Source: Planctomycetota bacterium (GTDB lineage Bacteria; Planctomycetota; Planctomycetia; Pirellulales; Pirellulaceae). From it: a stretch of 64,000 bases of DNA. Made by a program: the position numbers and the translations under genes. Positions 35,969-44,963 of the stretch are shown piece after piece. The notes under the pieces are model-generated. The model saw nothing but the letters and a program-made list of their open reading frames with translations, was not told the origin of the DNA and searched no databases. Where the stretch lies: contig VGZA01000023.1 in NCBI GenBank assembly GCA_016872775.1, forward strand, positions 1 to 64,000. Direction: 5' to 3'. How positions within the stretch are numbered: position 1 is the stretch's first letter; every line of letters begins with the position of its first letter.

Positions 35969-37696
35969 TCAGTAGGCGGCTGCGCGACGATGAGCCTTGG
36001 GGTCGCCAGCCGCCTCCTTGCTTCCCGACCGTGGATTGATCCGCAGCAGGCATGGATGGCCGGTAGGCGCTTTTGACGCCTGGGTTTCGTGCCCCAGAGC
36101 GCGCAAGCCGGCAACGACTTCCGCCGGGATGGTTTCGTTGAGTTCCAGGCTGGCCGGCCTGGGTACGGACTGGCCAAAGGACCCGGTATGGTGGCTGGTG
36201 CTGAATCGCGGCGCGGCCACCGCTTCCGGAGTTGGGAGTCCGAACTCGAGCGAATTGAGCAAGACCTGCAGCGTCACCTGGTCCTGCAGATCACCTCCTG
36301 CGACGCTGATTGCCGCGATTGGTTTCCCGTCCCGCAGGACCAGGGTTGGGGTCAAAGTGATGCGGGGCCGTTTTCCAGGTTCGACGCAATTCGGATGTCC
36401 ACGCCAACTGTTGAGGCTTTGCAGCCGGGTATTGAGTTGTACGCCGGTGTCGCCGGCGAATACGCCTCCCCAGCCGCTCGGCGTCGCAGCGACCACATTC
36501 CCCTTCCGATCGGCGACGAGACAGGTCGTTGTGTCGCGATTGGGTGTCGCAAGGGCGATCGATTTCACGGCGTCGGGACGCACGGCGCGCATTCCGAGCG
36601 GATCACCCGGTTGAATTTTCCGCGATGCCTCACGGGGATTCAGCAATGTCTGACGCAGTTTGCTGTATTCCGGCGCGAGCAGGCGGGCGGCGGGCTCCGG
36701 GACAAAAAGTGGGTCGGCGTAGTAGGCATCGCGGTCGGCCAGTGCCAGCTTCAGTGCTTCGACGGTCAGATGGATCGACGCCACCTTATTATGTCCCAGC
36801 TGTTTCAGGTCGTGCGGTTCCAGCAGCGCCAGCGACTGCAGCAGGCACGGCCCCTGTGTCCAAAAGCCACATTTGAGGACTTCGTAATCTCGGAAGGAAA
36901 ATCGGACGGGCGAGTCGATCCTGGTGCTATGCGTGGCGAAATCGGCGCGTCGCAGCAGCCCTCCGTTGGCTTCCGACCAGTCACTGATCCGTTGCGCGAT
37001 CGAGCCTCGATAGAATTCATCGGCGACCCGGCGCAGGCCCTCTTTACGGTCCCGGGTCGACTGTTCGGCGGCGATCAGCGTCGCGATGGTGCGTTCCAGG
37101 TCACGGCACCACGGATCGGGGTTGTTCGCCAGCACGTTCCGCATCGGCTGGGCGGCTCGCTGGAACGAAATGGTGCCGAATCGGTCGAGTGCCACCAGCA
37201 TTGCGTCCAGCGCGCCAGGAACCACCGCCGCCTGCGGTCCTGTTTTCGGAATGCCACCCGCCGATTCAAAGTAGTCGATCGTGGCCAATCGGGGCGCGCC
37301 GCCGATTCCCGCCAGTACTTCCACCGCGCCGCGCTGCGCATCGAAGACCATGATCGGAACTTCACCTCCAAAGCAGAAATTCCGTGAGTCGGTAACGCAG
37401 AGAACGAGTAACGCCGCAACGGTCGCATCGACGGCGTTCGCGTCTTCTTTGAGTAGTTCGATCGCAGCGGAAGTCGCCTCCGCGCCACCCGTCACCACCG
37501 CCGCGTTCGCGCCGCTGGCGTGCCAGACTCCGGAACCGTCTGGAATCGAATTCGGCTGCGCGGTCACCGGTCGTCCGGAAACACCCAGTGCCAAAAATGT
37601 CAGCAGCGTCCCGGCAATTCCTGGAAAAAGAACCGTCGATCGGAAGGAGGTCGTCGCGGGAGTTGGGAGGCGATGCGAATGGAGGCAGCGGATCAT
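35969..37696 (-). CDS. Gamma-glutamyltransferase family protein
   Basis: 575 residues. Signal peptide, N-terminal GGT domain (GGAEATSAAIELLKEDANAV) and the autoprocessing nucleophile threonine in NRDTTTCLVADRKGNVVAAT near residue 391, followed by the GGKPRITLTPT-like segment KRPRITLTPTLVL and the GGDLQDQ segment. Known family members cleave gamma-glutamyl bonds (glutathione) after self-cleavage into two chains in the periplasm. ATG 37696 is preceded by GGAG at 9 bases; the ATG at 37711 lacks a ribosome site. Family firm, substrate less certain because GGTs are diverse here. Confidence 0.88.
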   Translation of the reverse strand: MIRCLHSHRLPTPATTSFRSTVLFPGIAGTLLTFLALGVSGRPVTAQPNSIPDGSGVWHASGANAAVVTGGAEATSAAIELLKEDANAVDATVAALLVLCVTDSRNFCFGGEVPIMVFDAQRGAVEVLAGIGGAPRLATIDYFESAGGIPKTGPQAAVVPGALDAMLVALDRFGTISFQRAAQPMRNVLANNPDPWCRDLERTIATLIAAEQSTRDRKEGLRRVADEFYRGSIAQRISDWSEANGGLLRRADFATHSTRIDSPVRFSFRDYEVLKCGFWTQGPCLLQSLALLEPHDLKQLGHNKVASIHLTVEALKLALADRDAYYADPLFVPEPAARLLAPEYSKLRQTLLNPREASRKIQPGDPLGMRAVRPDAVKSIALATPNRDTTTCLVADRKGNVVAATPSGWGGVFAGDTGVQLNTRLQSLNSWRGHPNCVEPGKRPRITLTPTLVLRDGKPIAAISVAGGDLQDQVTLQVLLNSLEFGLPTPEAVAAPRFSTSHHTGSFGQSVPRPASLELNETIPAEVVAGLRALGHETQASKAPTGHPCLLRINPRSGSKEAAGDPKAHRRAAAY

Positions 37697-37760
37697 CGGG
37701 AAGAGCTCCATGGATTGGCGGGCGAGTCATCGACCGCCTATTAGAGCAGTCCGCTGATGA

Positions 37761-38138
37761 AATTCCAGCCGCGGAGCCGGCAATCGCCAGTTCCACGTTG
37801 GCAAAGACAGTTGGGGCCGCACCGCGTTCGCCGCCGACCTTTCCGCCGGCATGCTGCTTGGAATTCCCTTCCATATGGCCCTGACCCGATTTGCCGATCG
37901 GGCGACGCTGTTGGGCAGGTTGGGAGTGGCTTCGGTCGTGGCGCTGCTGATCTGGCTTGTCAATTACTACGGCGTGATTTCCTGGCTGCAGCCGCTCCGG
38001 TTTGGCGGGAGCTGGATCCTCGATGCCGTGCCGTTCTGGGTCGCCGCTTTTACGCACTTGGTTTTTGGCTGGACGATGGCGCTGGTCTATCCATGGGGGC
38101 TGTATAAGCCGTACGAATTGCAACCGGAGGAATCATGA
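37761..38138 (+). pseudogene. Small membrane protein of a former oxidase cluster, 5' end lost
   Basis: The frame is open from 37761 (just after TGA TGA) but the first ATG is at 37851, after about 30 codons that already look coding (WGRTAFAADLSAG). From 37851 it reads 95 residues with about four hydrophobic segments (VASVVALLIWLVNYYGV, WVAAFTHLVFGWTMAL) ending YELQPEES. Its TGA overlaps the ATG of the next reading frame (38135). It may still be translated from 37851. I do not know the family; position next to ccoN-like sequence suggests a respiratory membrane component. Confidence 0.45.
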
Positions 38139-38565
38139 GTTCGTCGACGTTGGAAGCGACGACGTTGCCGGCCGGCCCGGCGATTGTCGAAGCCCGGCTG
38201 GTGCGTTGGTACTTCTATGCAGCGCTGACTTACCTTTTTCTATCGATGTCGGCGGGGCTGCTGGTGGCACTACAGCTTGTGCACTGGAATCCGCTGCAGG
38301 GGATCCACCATTTCCTTTACACGCCGATCCCGATGTTCCTGCAGTACGGTGCCGTGATTTCGACGATCGCCGTGGAGCTGGTGGTGGCTACCGTGGTGAT
38401 CGATTTCATGGGGACGCTTCGGGGCCGGGGCCGGATACTGGCCGGGAATCTGCCGATTCGCTGATTCTACACCGGCATAATCTACTACTCATTACCTGCT
38501 TCCAATGCGATTTGCAGGTGACGATGACCTTCCAGAAGCTGAGCCACTTTACGGATTGGGTTGTC
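38135..38565 (+). pseudogene. Remnant of cbb3-type cytochrome oxidase subunit I (ccoN-like)
   Basis: The frame from 38135 encodes the first transmembrane helix (RWYFYAALTYLFLSMSAGLL) and then jumps within VHWNPLQGIHHF to the far C-terminal helices of a CcoN-like protein (LYTPIPMFLQYGAVISTIAV). A TGA at 38462-38464 replaces the expected Trp before FYTGIIYY, and one frame later ITCFQCDLQVTMTFQK and HFTDWVV continue the same protein. Expected haem and copper histidines of the missing middle are absent. This is inferred from remembered family sequence; about 200 residues appear deleted in frame at a PLQGI/PLPGI-like word. Confidence 0.6.
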
Positions 38566-38800
38566 CGCCAGCTCGCACTCGATGTTCCGCGGCGCTTTGG
38601 TGATGACTGCATTCGGCATCGGTACCGCTCCCGCAATGGTGCTTACAGGGCTGAGTGGCCTGGCGGTACCGGCCGACGTGCGGCGACGATTCTGGCGGAT
38701 CGCGGCCTGGTGTCTCATCGCGACCGGTGTACTGACGCTGGCGCGCGGCGGCCTGGCGCTCGCCAGCCCGTCGCACTCCTTTTCCCCCTGCCCATTCTGC
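38566..38800 (+). pseudogene. C-terminal fragment of a SafE/UreH-like membrane protein
   Basis: Directly after the ccoN-like remnant a third frame reads FRGALVMTAFGIGTAPAM, GLSGLAVPADVRRRFWRIAA and WCLIATGVLTLARG, ending SPCPFC. This is the closing part of a sulfite exporter TauE/SafE-like (cytochrome biogenesis-type) membrane protein. SafE-like genes commonly end cbb3 oxidase clusters, so a large deletion probably removed everything between. The original stop is not recognisable; the frame runs on into the antisense of the prepilin-like gene. Confidence 0.55.
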
Positions 38801-38824
38801 CAGCCTGCGTCGACGCAAGCCACA

Positions 38825-39331
38825 TCACGACCCACCTCGACTAAGCCCGGCCCAGACTTGTCCAGTGTTCGCGTCGTAGAGCCAGCCGGGATATTTCTCG
38901 GCTTCGGGCGGAATCGTTGTGGCAGCCTCGATCACCGACGAATCGTTGAGCGGATTCGTCGGGATTTCGTAGAGGTAAGGACCAAAGACTGGCGGCACCC
39001 CGGGGTTACTGTTTCCCTGCTTGTCGGTTGGTCCCAACAGTTGGGGAAGCGAGCCGGAAACGAGCACCGGCGTTCGGCCGTCGTGCTCCATTTTGTAGCG
39101 CTCGAGAATCGTCTGGAGTTGATGAAGGCTGGTGAGCATCGTGCTTTGCCGGGAATCTTCGACCGCATCCTCCATTTGTGGAATCACCGCCCCAGCGATG
39201 ATCGCCATGGCGACAACCACAATCATCATCTCGACCAGGGTGAATGCCGAGCGTCGACGGGCGCGCGTTGCGCAATGTCGGATGCGGTTGCACCGAGAAG
39301 GATCGTGTTGGTATTGCTCCAGTTTCGGCAT
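38825..39331 (-). CDS. Prepilin-type (type II secretion/pseudopilin-like) protein
   Basis: 168 residues. Prepilin signature AFTLVEMMIVVVAMAII with the peptidase site before Phe and the conserved Glu at +5, preceded by a basic leader. The C-terminal part (QLQTILERYKMEHDGRTP, YLYEIPTNPLN) resembles GspG-like pseudopilins. It would be inserted into the inner membrane and assembled into a pseudopilus or be one of the many planctomycete prepilin-like proteins. ATG 39331 chosen as nearest to the leader; no strong ribosome site. No other secretion genes are nearby. Confidence 0.85.
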   Translation of the reverse strand: MPKLEQYQHDPSRCNRIRHCATRARRRSAFTLVEMMIVVVAMAIIAGAVIPQMEDAVEDSRQSTMLTSLHQLQTILERYKMEHDGRTPVLVSGSLPQLLGPTDKQGNSNPGVPPVFGPYLYEIPTNPLNDSSVIEAATTIPPEAEKYPGWLYDANTGQVWAGLSRGGS

Positions 39332-39710
39332 ACCTAAACATAGAACGCGGTTCAGGAGGCGCCATTTTGTAGAGTTTTCCCTTCGCCGACCGCATTGGTG
39401 TACCATGCGCAACGGGTGGAACGATTATGCCGGGGCTTTAGCGGTTCTCGCTGCACATTTCCGACGGACTGGGCACGGGCTCGGGAGTACCCCCACCCGT
39501 GGCACACGAATCGGTACTCGGGTTTCACGTTGGCACCGCTTGCCTGGCACCTGCCGGGATTTATTCGTTACCTCCTGACATGCCGGCACAATTTGGTTAG
39601 GCTGATCGCATACACACGCGCTCGACCGGGTTCTCGACCGAGTTGACGCAGTCCCCACGGGCGCAGCGTGCCGCACGCCCAGTTTTCCGCCCTCGCGTTT
39701 CGCTCGCAGC
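39332..39710. other. Gene-free interval before mnmG
   Basis: No family match or good ribosome site in about 380 bases between divergent prepilin and mnmG genes. The only structure noted is a 12-base direct repeat, CTCGACCGGGTT (39621) and CTCGACCGAGTT (39633). Promoters of both genes should be here but none was recognised with confidence. Confidence 0.5.
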
Positions 39711-41528
39711 ATGATCGAATACGAATATGACATCGTGGTCGTCGGTGCCGGGCATGCCGGCACCGAAGCCGCATTGGCGGCCGCACGCATCGGCGCAAGG
39801 ACCGCCCTGCTGACCACGAATTGTGACACGGTGGCTCAAATGAGCTGCAATCCGGCGATCGGCGGCGTCGCGAAAGGCCAGATCGTACGCGAAATCGACG
39901 CCCTGGGCGGAGTGATGGGCCGGGCCATCGATGCAACGGGCATTCAGTTTCGCATGTTGAACGTCCGCAAGGGCCCGGCGATGCATAGTCCCAGGGCGCA
40001 GGCCGACAAGAAAGCCTACCAGTTTGAGGTGAAGCGAATTGTCGAATCCCAACCGAACCTGGAACTGCGGCAGGAGATCGTCGAAGACCTGATCGCGGAA
40101 ACCGGCAGCGACGGCACGCGGAGAATCGTCGGGGTGAAGGCGCGAGGCGATGTTGTTTATCGGGCCGGAGCGGTCGTGCTGACCACCGGCACTTTTCTGC
40201 AGGCCATCATGCATACCGGTGAAGCCACCACGCCGGGTGGCCGCGCGGGCGAAGGCACGACGACGGGTATCAGCGGCGCGCTGGCAAGACTGGGCTTCGA
40301 AGTACGTCGCTTCAAAACGGGTACTCCGCCGCGAATCAACGGCCGCACGATCGACTACAGCCGCACGGAACGACAGCCGGGGGACACCGTCCCTCGCCCT
40401 TTCTCGTTCCTTCATGACGCCATTGCGACTCCACAAATGGACTGCTGGATTACATACACGAATCCGGCGGTACACGAACTGATCCGCGCCAACCTGCACC
40501 GCGCTCCGATGTACTCGGGGCGGATTCAATCGACCGGACCACGATATTGTCCTTCGATCGAAGACAAGGTGGTGCGATTTGCCGACAAGGAACGACACCA
40601 GTTGTTCCTGGAACCGGAAGGGCGGCAAACGTATGAAGTCTACGTCAATGGAATCTCGACGAGCCTGCCGCGGGACGTGCAGGATACCATCCTGCGGATG
40701 ATTCCCGGCCTGGAGCAAGCCCAGGTGATGCGCTATGGTTATGCGGTCGAATACGACTACTGCCCACCGGATCAACTGACCGCCACGCTGGAATCCAAAT
40801 CGGTCCATCGACTCTTTCTGGCCGGACAGATCAACGGAACAACGGGTTACGAGGAAGCGGCCGCGCAAGGTTTGATCGCCGGCGCCAATGCCGCGCTTGC
40901 GGTCACGGGCCGGGAACCGCTGGTGCTGCAGCGCAACGAGGCCTACATCGGAGTACTGATCGACGATCTGGTGACCCGAGGGGTGGACGAGCCGTATCGG
41001 ATGTTCACCAGTCGGGCGGAGTTTCGGCTGGTGCTGCGTCACGATAACGCGGATCGGAGGCTCACGCCGCGCGGACGCGCCGCAGGGCTGATCGACGACC
41101 AGCGTTGGCGACGGCTACTCGAAAAAGAGCTTCGTCGTGAGGCGGTGATGGAGCAGTTGGCTCGATTGCGTGTGGGCGACGTGCCGCTTGACCGATTCCT
41201 GCGACGCCCCGAAGTCGAGTTTTCCGACCTGGCGGCGAGGTTCGCGGAGCTATCCAGCGTCCCGACCGATGTCGCCGAACAGGTGTCGATCGACGTCAAA
41301 TATCAGGGTTACGTAACCCGCCAGGAATCGCGCATTGAGCAATTGAACCGACTCCGGGAACATCGTATTCCCGATTCCATGAACTACGAACTGATCGTCC
41401 ACCTGCGGGCGGAAGCGCGGCAAAAGCTCACGCGCATTCGCCCGGGAAATCTGGACCAGGCAAGCCGCATCAGCGGCATCACGCCGGCGGACCTGGCGCT
41501 TTTGCTGGCGCATCTGCACCGTGGATGA
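39711..41528 (+). CDS. mnmG: tRNA uridine-5-carboxymethylaminomethyl modification enzyme MnmG (GidA)
   Basis: 605 residues, close to the usual 620-630. FAD-binding [20 protein letters not shown] at the N-terminus, [32 protein letters not shown] with nearby conserved residues, and [20 protein letters not shown]. With MnmE it places the carboxymethylaminomethyl group on wobble uridine of certain tRNAs, using FAD and folate. mnmE is not in the window. ATG at 39711 by homology; a poor Shine-Dalgarno. Confidence 0.97.
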   Translation: MIEYEYDIVVVGAGHAGTEAALAAARIGARTALLTTNCDTVAQMSCNPAIGGVAKGQIVREIDALGGVMGRAIDATGIQFRMLNVRKGPAMHSPRAQADKKAYQFEVKRIVESQPNLELRQEIVEDLIAETGSDGTRRIVGVKARGDVVYRAGAVVLTTGTFLQAIMHTGEATTPGGRAGEGTTTGISGALARLGFEVRRFKTGTPPRINGRTIDYSRTERQPGDTVPRPFSFLHDAIATPQMDCWITYTNPAVHELIRANLHRAPMYSGRIQSTGPRYCPSIEDKVVRFADKERHQLFLEPEGRQTYEVYVNGISTSLPRDVQDTILRMIPGLEQAQVMRYGYAVEYDYCPPDQLTATLESKSVHRLFLAGQINGTTGYEEAAAQGLIAGANAALAVTGREPLVLQRNEAYIGVLIDDLVTRGVDEPYRMFTSRAEFRLVLRHDNADRRLTPRGRAAGLIDDQRWRRLLEKELRREAVMEQLARLRVGDVPLDRFLRRPEVEFSDLAARFAELSSVPTDVAEQVSIDVKYQGYVTRQESRIEQLNRLREHRIPDSMNYELIVHLRAEARQKLTRIRPGNLDQASRISGITPADLALLLAHLHRG

Positions 41529-41871
41529 GCGGCGTCGGCACGCAGAGAATAATTTAGACCGATTGCCGTAAACTATTTCTATGCAATGCCTTGTGGAAAA
41601 AATATCAATCTTGACGCTCTGGGCGACCCCGCTATAATTCGGGCGTTTGGCAAGTCTGGCAAAGCGGGCAGAACCGGTCAACATTCCCGGTTACGTCGAG
41701 CCAGAGGATTGCACGAATTGCGGATGTGACGGAGTTTGTAACACGACGGGATTATGGACGAGTGGCGTGCTGGGGAACCGGCATGCCATCGGGTTCCCAG
41801 GCCGGCATGGTTGCCGGTCGAGAGCCTTCGCCCGGGGGTCCCCAATCGGCTAGGAAGGACGGTTGCCAGTC
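41529..41871 (+). other. Promoter region and structured leader of the HTH-receiver gene
   Basis: After mnmG comes a promoter (41611-41638), so transcription should start near 41645 and leave about 227 bases before the ATG at 41872. The leader has short stems, for example GGAACC/GGTTCC (about 41774-41797) and CCGGCA/TGCCGG (about 41802-41819). No start codon with a Shine-Dalgarno giving a convincing protein was seen in it. Its length suggests possible post-transcriptional control, which is inference. Confidence 0.45.
41611..41638 (+). promoter_or_regulatory. Near-consensus sigma-70 promoter
   Basis: TTGACG (41611-41616) and TATAAT (41633-41638) are 16 bases apart. It reads toward the HTH-receiver gene and is the best promoter match in the window. 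Confidence 0.7.
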
Positions 41872-42459
41872 ATGAGCACAAAGACAGTTTTTACAACCGG
41901 CGAGGCAGCAAAAATCTGCAAAGTCAGTCAGCAGACAATTATCCGCTGCTTCGATAATGGAACCTTGAAAGGATTTCGAGTTCCCGGGAGTCGTTTTCGT
42001 CGCATCCCGCGCGACCAGTTATTCGCCTTCATGCGAGACAACGGTATTCCGACCGACGCATTGGAAAGCAGCAAGCGAAAAGTATTGATCGTCGATGACG
42101 ATCAGGAACTGGTCGAGTTGTTGGTGGATGGGTTTGAGCGGGATGGCCGCTTCGAAATCCGCACCGCGAATAACGGCTTCGACGCGGGCATGCAGGTCAA
42201 AGAGTTTCGGCCCGACCTGGTGGTGCTCGACGTCATGTTGCCCGATATTAACGGCAAGGAAGTCTGCCAGCGCGTTCGTAGCGACGAAACGCTTGACGCC
42301 GTGAAGATCATCTGCATCTCCGGAATGGTGGAGCAGGACAAGGTGTCCGACCTCCGTGCGTCGGGCGCCAACGATTTCCTGCAAAAGCCATTTACGGTCG
42401 ACAAACTGCTGGAACGGGCCTGCGACCTGCTGGAAATCGAACGGATGGTTGCCGGCTGA
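41872..42459 (+). CDS. Excisionase/MerR-type HTH fused to a response-regulator receiver domain
   Basis: 195 residues. Residues 6-60 form an excisionase/BldC-like winged helix (FTTGEAAKICKVSQQTIIRC, LKGFRVPGSRFRRIP). Residues 68-190 are a complete receiver: acidic DDD (75-77), phosphoacceptor D120 in VVLDVMLP, S150 in ICISGM and K172 in LQKPF. The order HTH first, receiver second is the reverse of ordinary response regulators. An in-frame TTG at 41863 with AGGAAGG 4 bases upstream may be the real start. A histidine kinase gene follows 64 bp later, so they are probably a two-component pair. Confidence 0.88.
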   Translation: MSTKTVFTTGEAAKICKVSQQTIIRCFDNGTLKGFRVPGSRFRRIPRDQLFAFMRDNGIPTDALESSKRKVLIVDDDQELVELLVDGFERDGRFEIRTANNGFDAGMQVKEFRPDLVVLDVMLPDINGKEVCQRVRSDETLDAVKIICISGMVEQDKVSDLRASGANDFLQKPFTVDKLLERACDLLEIERMVAG

Positions 42460-42523
42460 TCGCCTGGCTGGTCACCCGGTTCCATCCCACTGGGTGCGTG
42501 ATTCGAAACCGGGTTCAAAACGG

Positions 42524-43957
42524 ATGTGGCGACTTCCTCGATTGACGTCGGAAGGGCCGGATTGGCCGCTTCCGTTGTTGCCGCGCACGTCCGTGGCGGC
42601 GGTTCGCGCGTTGCTGGCGGACTCCCAGGAGGAGTCGCGCCAACGATGGGCGGAACAGCTTGAATCCGACCCGGCATTGGCGCTTTGGGTGCTCTGCGCG
42701 GCCCAGCGGGCGTCGTCCGTGATGTCGCCGCTCGATGCATCGTTGGACGGCGTGCTTGATGCGCCCGTCGCACCGCGGATCTTGGCCGACTGGCTCTGTT
42801 CTCGATCGCCTGGCATCTGGCGAGCCCGTGAAGCGGACTACACTCTATCCGCGGAGATTGCTGCTTGCCCTTCCTGGCAACGGTTGCTGGTCTATCTGCA
42901 GTCTTTGACCGGCAGGCCGCCGGCAGCGGATGCAGCGGAGCGGACTTCGTCGGCGTTGGCGACAAGTGCTCTTTCGCCAACCGACACGTTCTGGCAGGGC
43001 GTCGCGGAGTTTCTGGTGCGCTGGCGCCTCAGTTTGGCCCCTCGGACTTCCGGCCGCGACGCCTCGAGCATGATCGTTCCGAACTGGCTGCATTCGCTGG
43101 CCGAAGCAACCGCGGCCGATACAGGCGGGTTTGATGGTGACGGGAACGAGCATCCCGTCGCAACGCGTGATGAATGGGGACAGGATCTGATTCTGCCGTT
43201 GGTGGCGGCCCGACTTTGCGAGCAGCAAGCGACGATCGAGCGTCTGGAGAGTACGCTCGAACAACGCAAGCTCTCCGCACTTCGCGAATTAGCCTACGGG
43301 GCCAGCCACGAAATCAATAATCCGCTCGCAAATATCTCGACCCGCGCGCAGTCGCTGTTGCGCGACGAGCGCGACCCCGATCGAAGACGCAAGCTCGCCA
43401 CGATCCACACCCAGGCGATGCGCGCGCACGAAATGATCTCCGACTTGATGTTCTTCGCCAAACCGCCGGCGCTTCGGCCGGTGCGCCTGGAACTGGCCGG
43501 GATGCTGGCGTCCGCAGTGACCGAATCGAGTTCGGATGCGGTGCATCAGGGTACGGCGCTGGAACATCAGACCGGCCCCGCCGGGTTGAGCGTAGTCGCG
43601 GACGGCGATCATTTAATGAGCTGCCTGCGAAGCCTGGTCCGCAACGCGTTGGAGGCACTGGGTGAGGGGGGTCGCATCGTCCTCACCTGTCGCCAGGCCG
43701 ATGATTCGTTCGTCGAGGTTACCGTATCGGACAACGGACCAGGATTATCCGACGCGGCGCGACAACATGCGTTTGACCCTTTCTATTCCGGGCGCGAGGC
43801 CGGGCGGGGGCTCGGATTCGGTCTGGCCAAATGCTGGCGCGTTGTCGGAATGCATGGCGGAGAAGTATCGATCACGTCGGCCGCCGGGCGAGGAACGATC
43901 GTGACCTTGCGTTTGCCTGTGGTACCCGAATCCGCAGTGGAGTCGCCCCTCTCCTGA
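42524..43957 (+). CDS. Sensor histidine kinase (soluble) with HDOD-like N-terminal region
   Basis: 477 residues, no transmembrane segment. Residues 15-200 resemble a degenerate HDOD domain (LPLLPRTSVAAVRALLADSQ, SDPALALWVLCAAQRASS). A coiled coil (residues 230-255) leads to the dimerisation/phosphotransfer motif SHEINNPLANI with H262 and the ATPase domain with RNALEALGEGGRI (N box), VSDNGPGLS (G1) and GRGLGFGLAKC (G2). It autophosphorylates and presumably passes phosphate to the receiver protein encoded just upstream. ATG 42524 lacks a strong ribosome site; an in-frame GTG about 30 bases upstream is possible. Confidence 0.88.
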   Translation: MWRLPRLTSEGPDWPLPLLPRTSVAAVRALLADSQEESRQRWAEQLESDPALALWVLCAAQRASSVMSPLDASLDGVLDAPVAPRILADWLCSRSPGIWRAREADYTLSAEIAACPSWQRLLVYLQSLTGRPPAADAAERTSSALATSALSPTDTFWQGVAEFLVRWRLSLAPRTSGRDASSMIVPNWLHSLAEATAADTGGFDGDGNEHPVATRDEWGQDLILPLVAARLCEQQATIERLESTLEQRKLSALRELAYGASHEINNPLANISTRAQSLLRDERDPDRRRKLATIHTQAMRAHEMISDLMFFAKPPALRPVRLELAGMLASAVTESSSDAVHQGTALEHQTGPAGLSVVADGDHLMSCLRSLVRNALEALGEGGRIVLTCRQADDSFVEVTVSDNGPGLSDAARQHAFDPFYSGREAGRGLGFGLAKCWRVVGMHGGEVSITSAAGRGTIVTLRLPVVPESAVESPLS

Positions 43958-44074
43958 ATCGCTCCACGGGCGGCGATCCGTCGCTATACTATCGAGTCGA
44001 CGCCGAAGCGCACTCGTGATGTCTCCCTTTTCAATCATCCGTGGGACGGATCATTTTGTGAGGATTCAGCAACC

Positions 44075-44911
44075 ATGGCCCTCTTTCGCAGACAGGAGAT
44101 ACTCGACAGGCTGCGCGACAAAGTTGCGCGCGGGCGGCCGATCGTTGGAGGCGGCGCAGGCACGGGGATCAGCGCCAAGATGAGTGAGGCGGGTGGGATC
44201 GACCTGCTGGTGATCTACAACTCGGGCAGGTTCCGCATGGGCGGTCGGGGTTCGCTTTCGGGCATGATGCCGTACGGGGACGCCAACGCCATCGTGATGG
44301 ATATGGCCCGGGAAGTCCTTCCAGTGGTGACGCGTACTCCGGTGCTCGCCGGCGTTTGCGGTACGGACCCGTTTCGCGTCATGAAGCTCTTTTTGAAGCA
44401 GGTAGACGATGCCGGATTCTCCGGAGTCCAGAATTTTCCGACGGTGGGATTGATCGACGGCAAGTTTCGCCAGAATCTTGAGGAGACGGACATGGGGTTC
44501 GGTCTGGAAGTCGATATGATCCGCACTGCGCATGAAATGGGTCTGCTGACGACTCCTTATTGTTTCAATCCGGACGAAGCGACGGCGATGGCCCGCGCGG
44601 GTGCCGATATCCTGATCCCACATATGGGACTCACAACAAAAGGCACCATCGGCGCCGGAACCGCCTTGTCGCTGGCCGATTGCGTGCCGCTTGTCCAGGC
44701 GATGCATGACGCCGCCAAGCGGATCAATCCGGAGGTTCTGGTCCTCTGCCACGGCGGACCGATCGCCGAACCCGATGACGCCAAATATATCCTCGAACAT
44801 ACACAAGGGATCGTCGGATTCTACGGCGCGAGCAGCATGGAGCGGTTACCGGTGGAGCCTGCGATTCGAGACCGCGTGCGCGACTTCACCAACCTGCCGC
44901 TCCGTAAGTAG
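44075..44911 (+). CDS. Phosphoenolpyruvate hydrolase family (TIM-barrel) protein
   Basis: 278 residues matching the PEP_hydrolase/'TIM-barrel enzyme' family, a relative of the PEP mutase/isocitrate lyase superfamily. Typical stretches are [62 protein letters not shown] and [10 protein letters not shown]. The biochemical role is poorly defined; some members are fused to transcription regulators in other phyla. Single gene, followed by a hairpin at 44912-44929. Confidence 0.88.
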   Translation: MALFRRQEILDRLRDKVARGRPIVGGGAGTGISAKMSEAGGIDLLVIYNSGRFRMGGRGSLSGMMPYGDANAIVMDMAREVLPVVTRTPVLAGVCGTDPFRVMKLFLKQVDDAGFSGVQNFPTVGLIDGKFRQNLEETDMGFGLEVDMIRTAHEMGLLTTPYCFNPDEATAMARAGADILIPHMGLTTKGTIGAGTALSLADCVPLVQAMHDAAKRINPEVLVLCHGGPIAEPDDAKYILEHTQGIVGFYGASSMERLPVEPAIRDRVRDFTNLPLRK

Positions 44912-44929
44912 CTCGAAACTTGTTTCGAG
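44912..44929 (+). terminator. Hairpin immediately after a stop codon
   Basis: CTCGAAAC-TT-GTTTCGAG starts one base after the TAG of the PEP-hydrolase-family gene, a perfect 8-base inverted repeat. No T-run follows, so if it ends transcription it would not be a classical intrinsic terminator. The convergent FliN-like gene ends 35 bases away. Confidence 0.35.
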
Positions 44930-44963
44930 AGCGCCCAACCGACCGCATTTAACGCCGAGCATC

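Noticed and set aside
37851-38464. Two intact small membrane protein genes
   Set aside because: The second carries a join of distant CcoN segments and continues in sense past its stop, so decay of a larger gene is the better reading.
39597-41042. 481-codon minus-strand frame over mnmG
   Set aside because: MnmG is unmistakable on the plus strand; the opposite frame has shadow composition (Arg/Gln/His-rich) and no motif.
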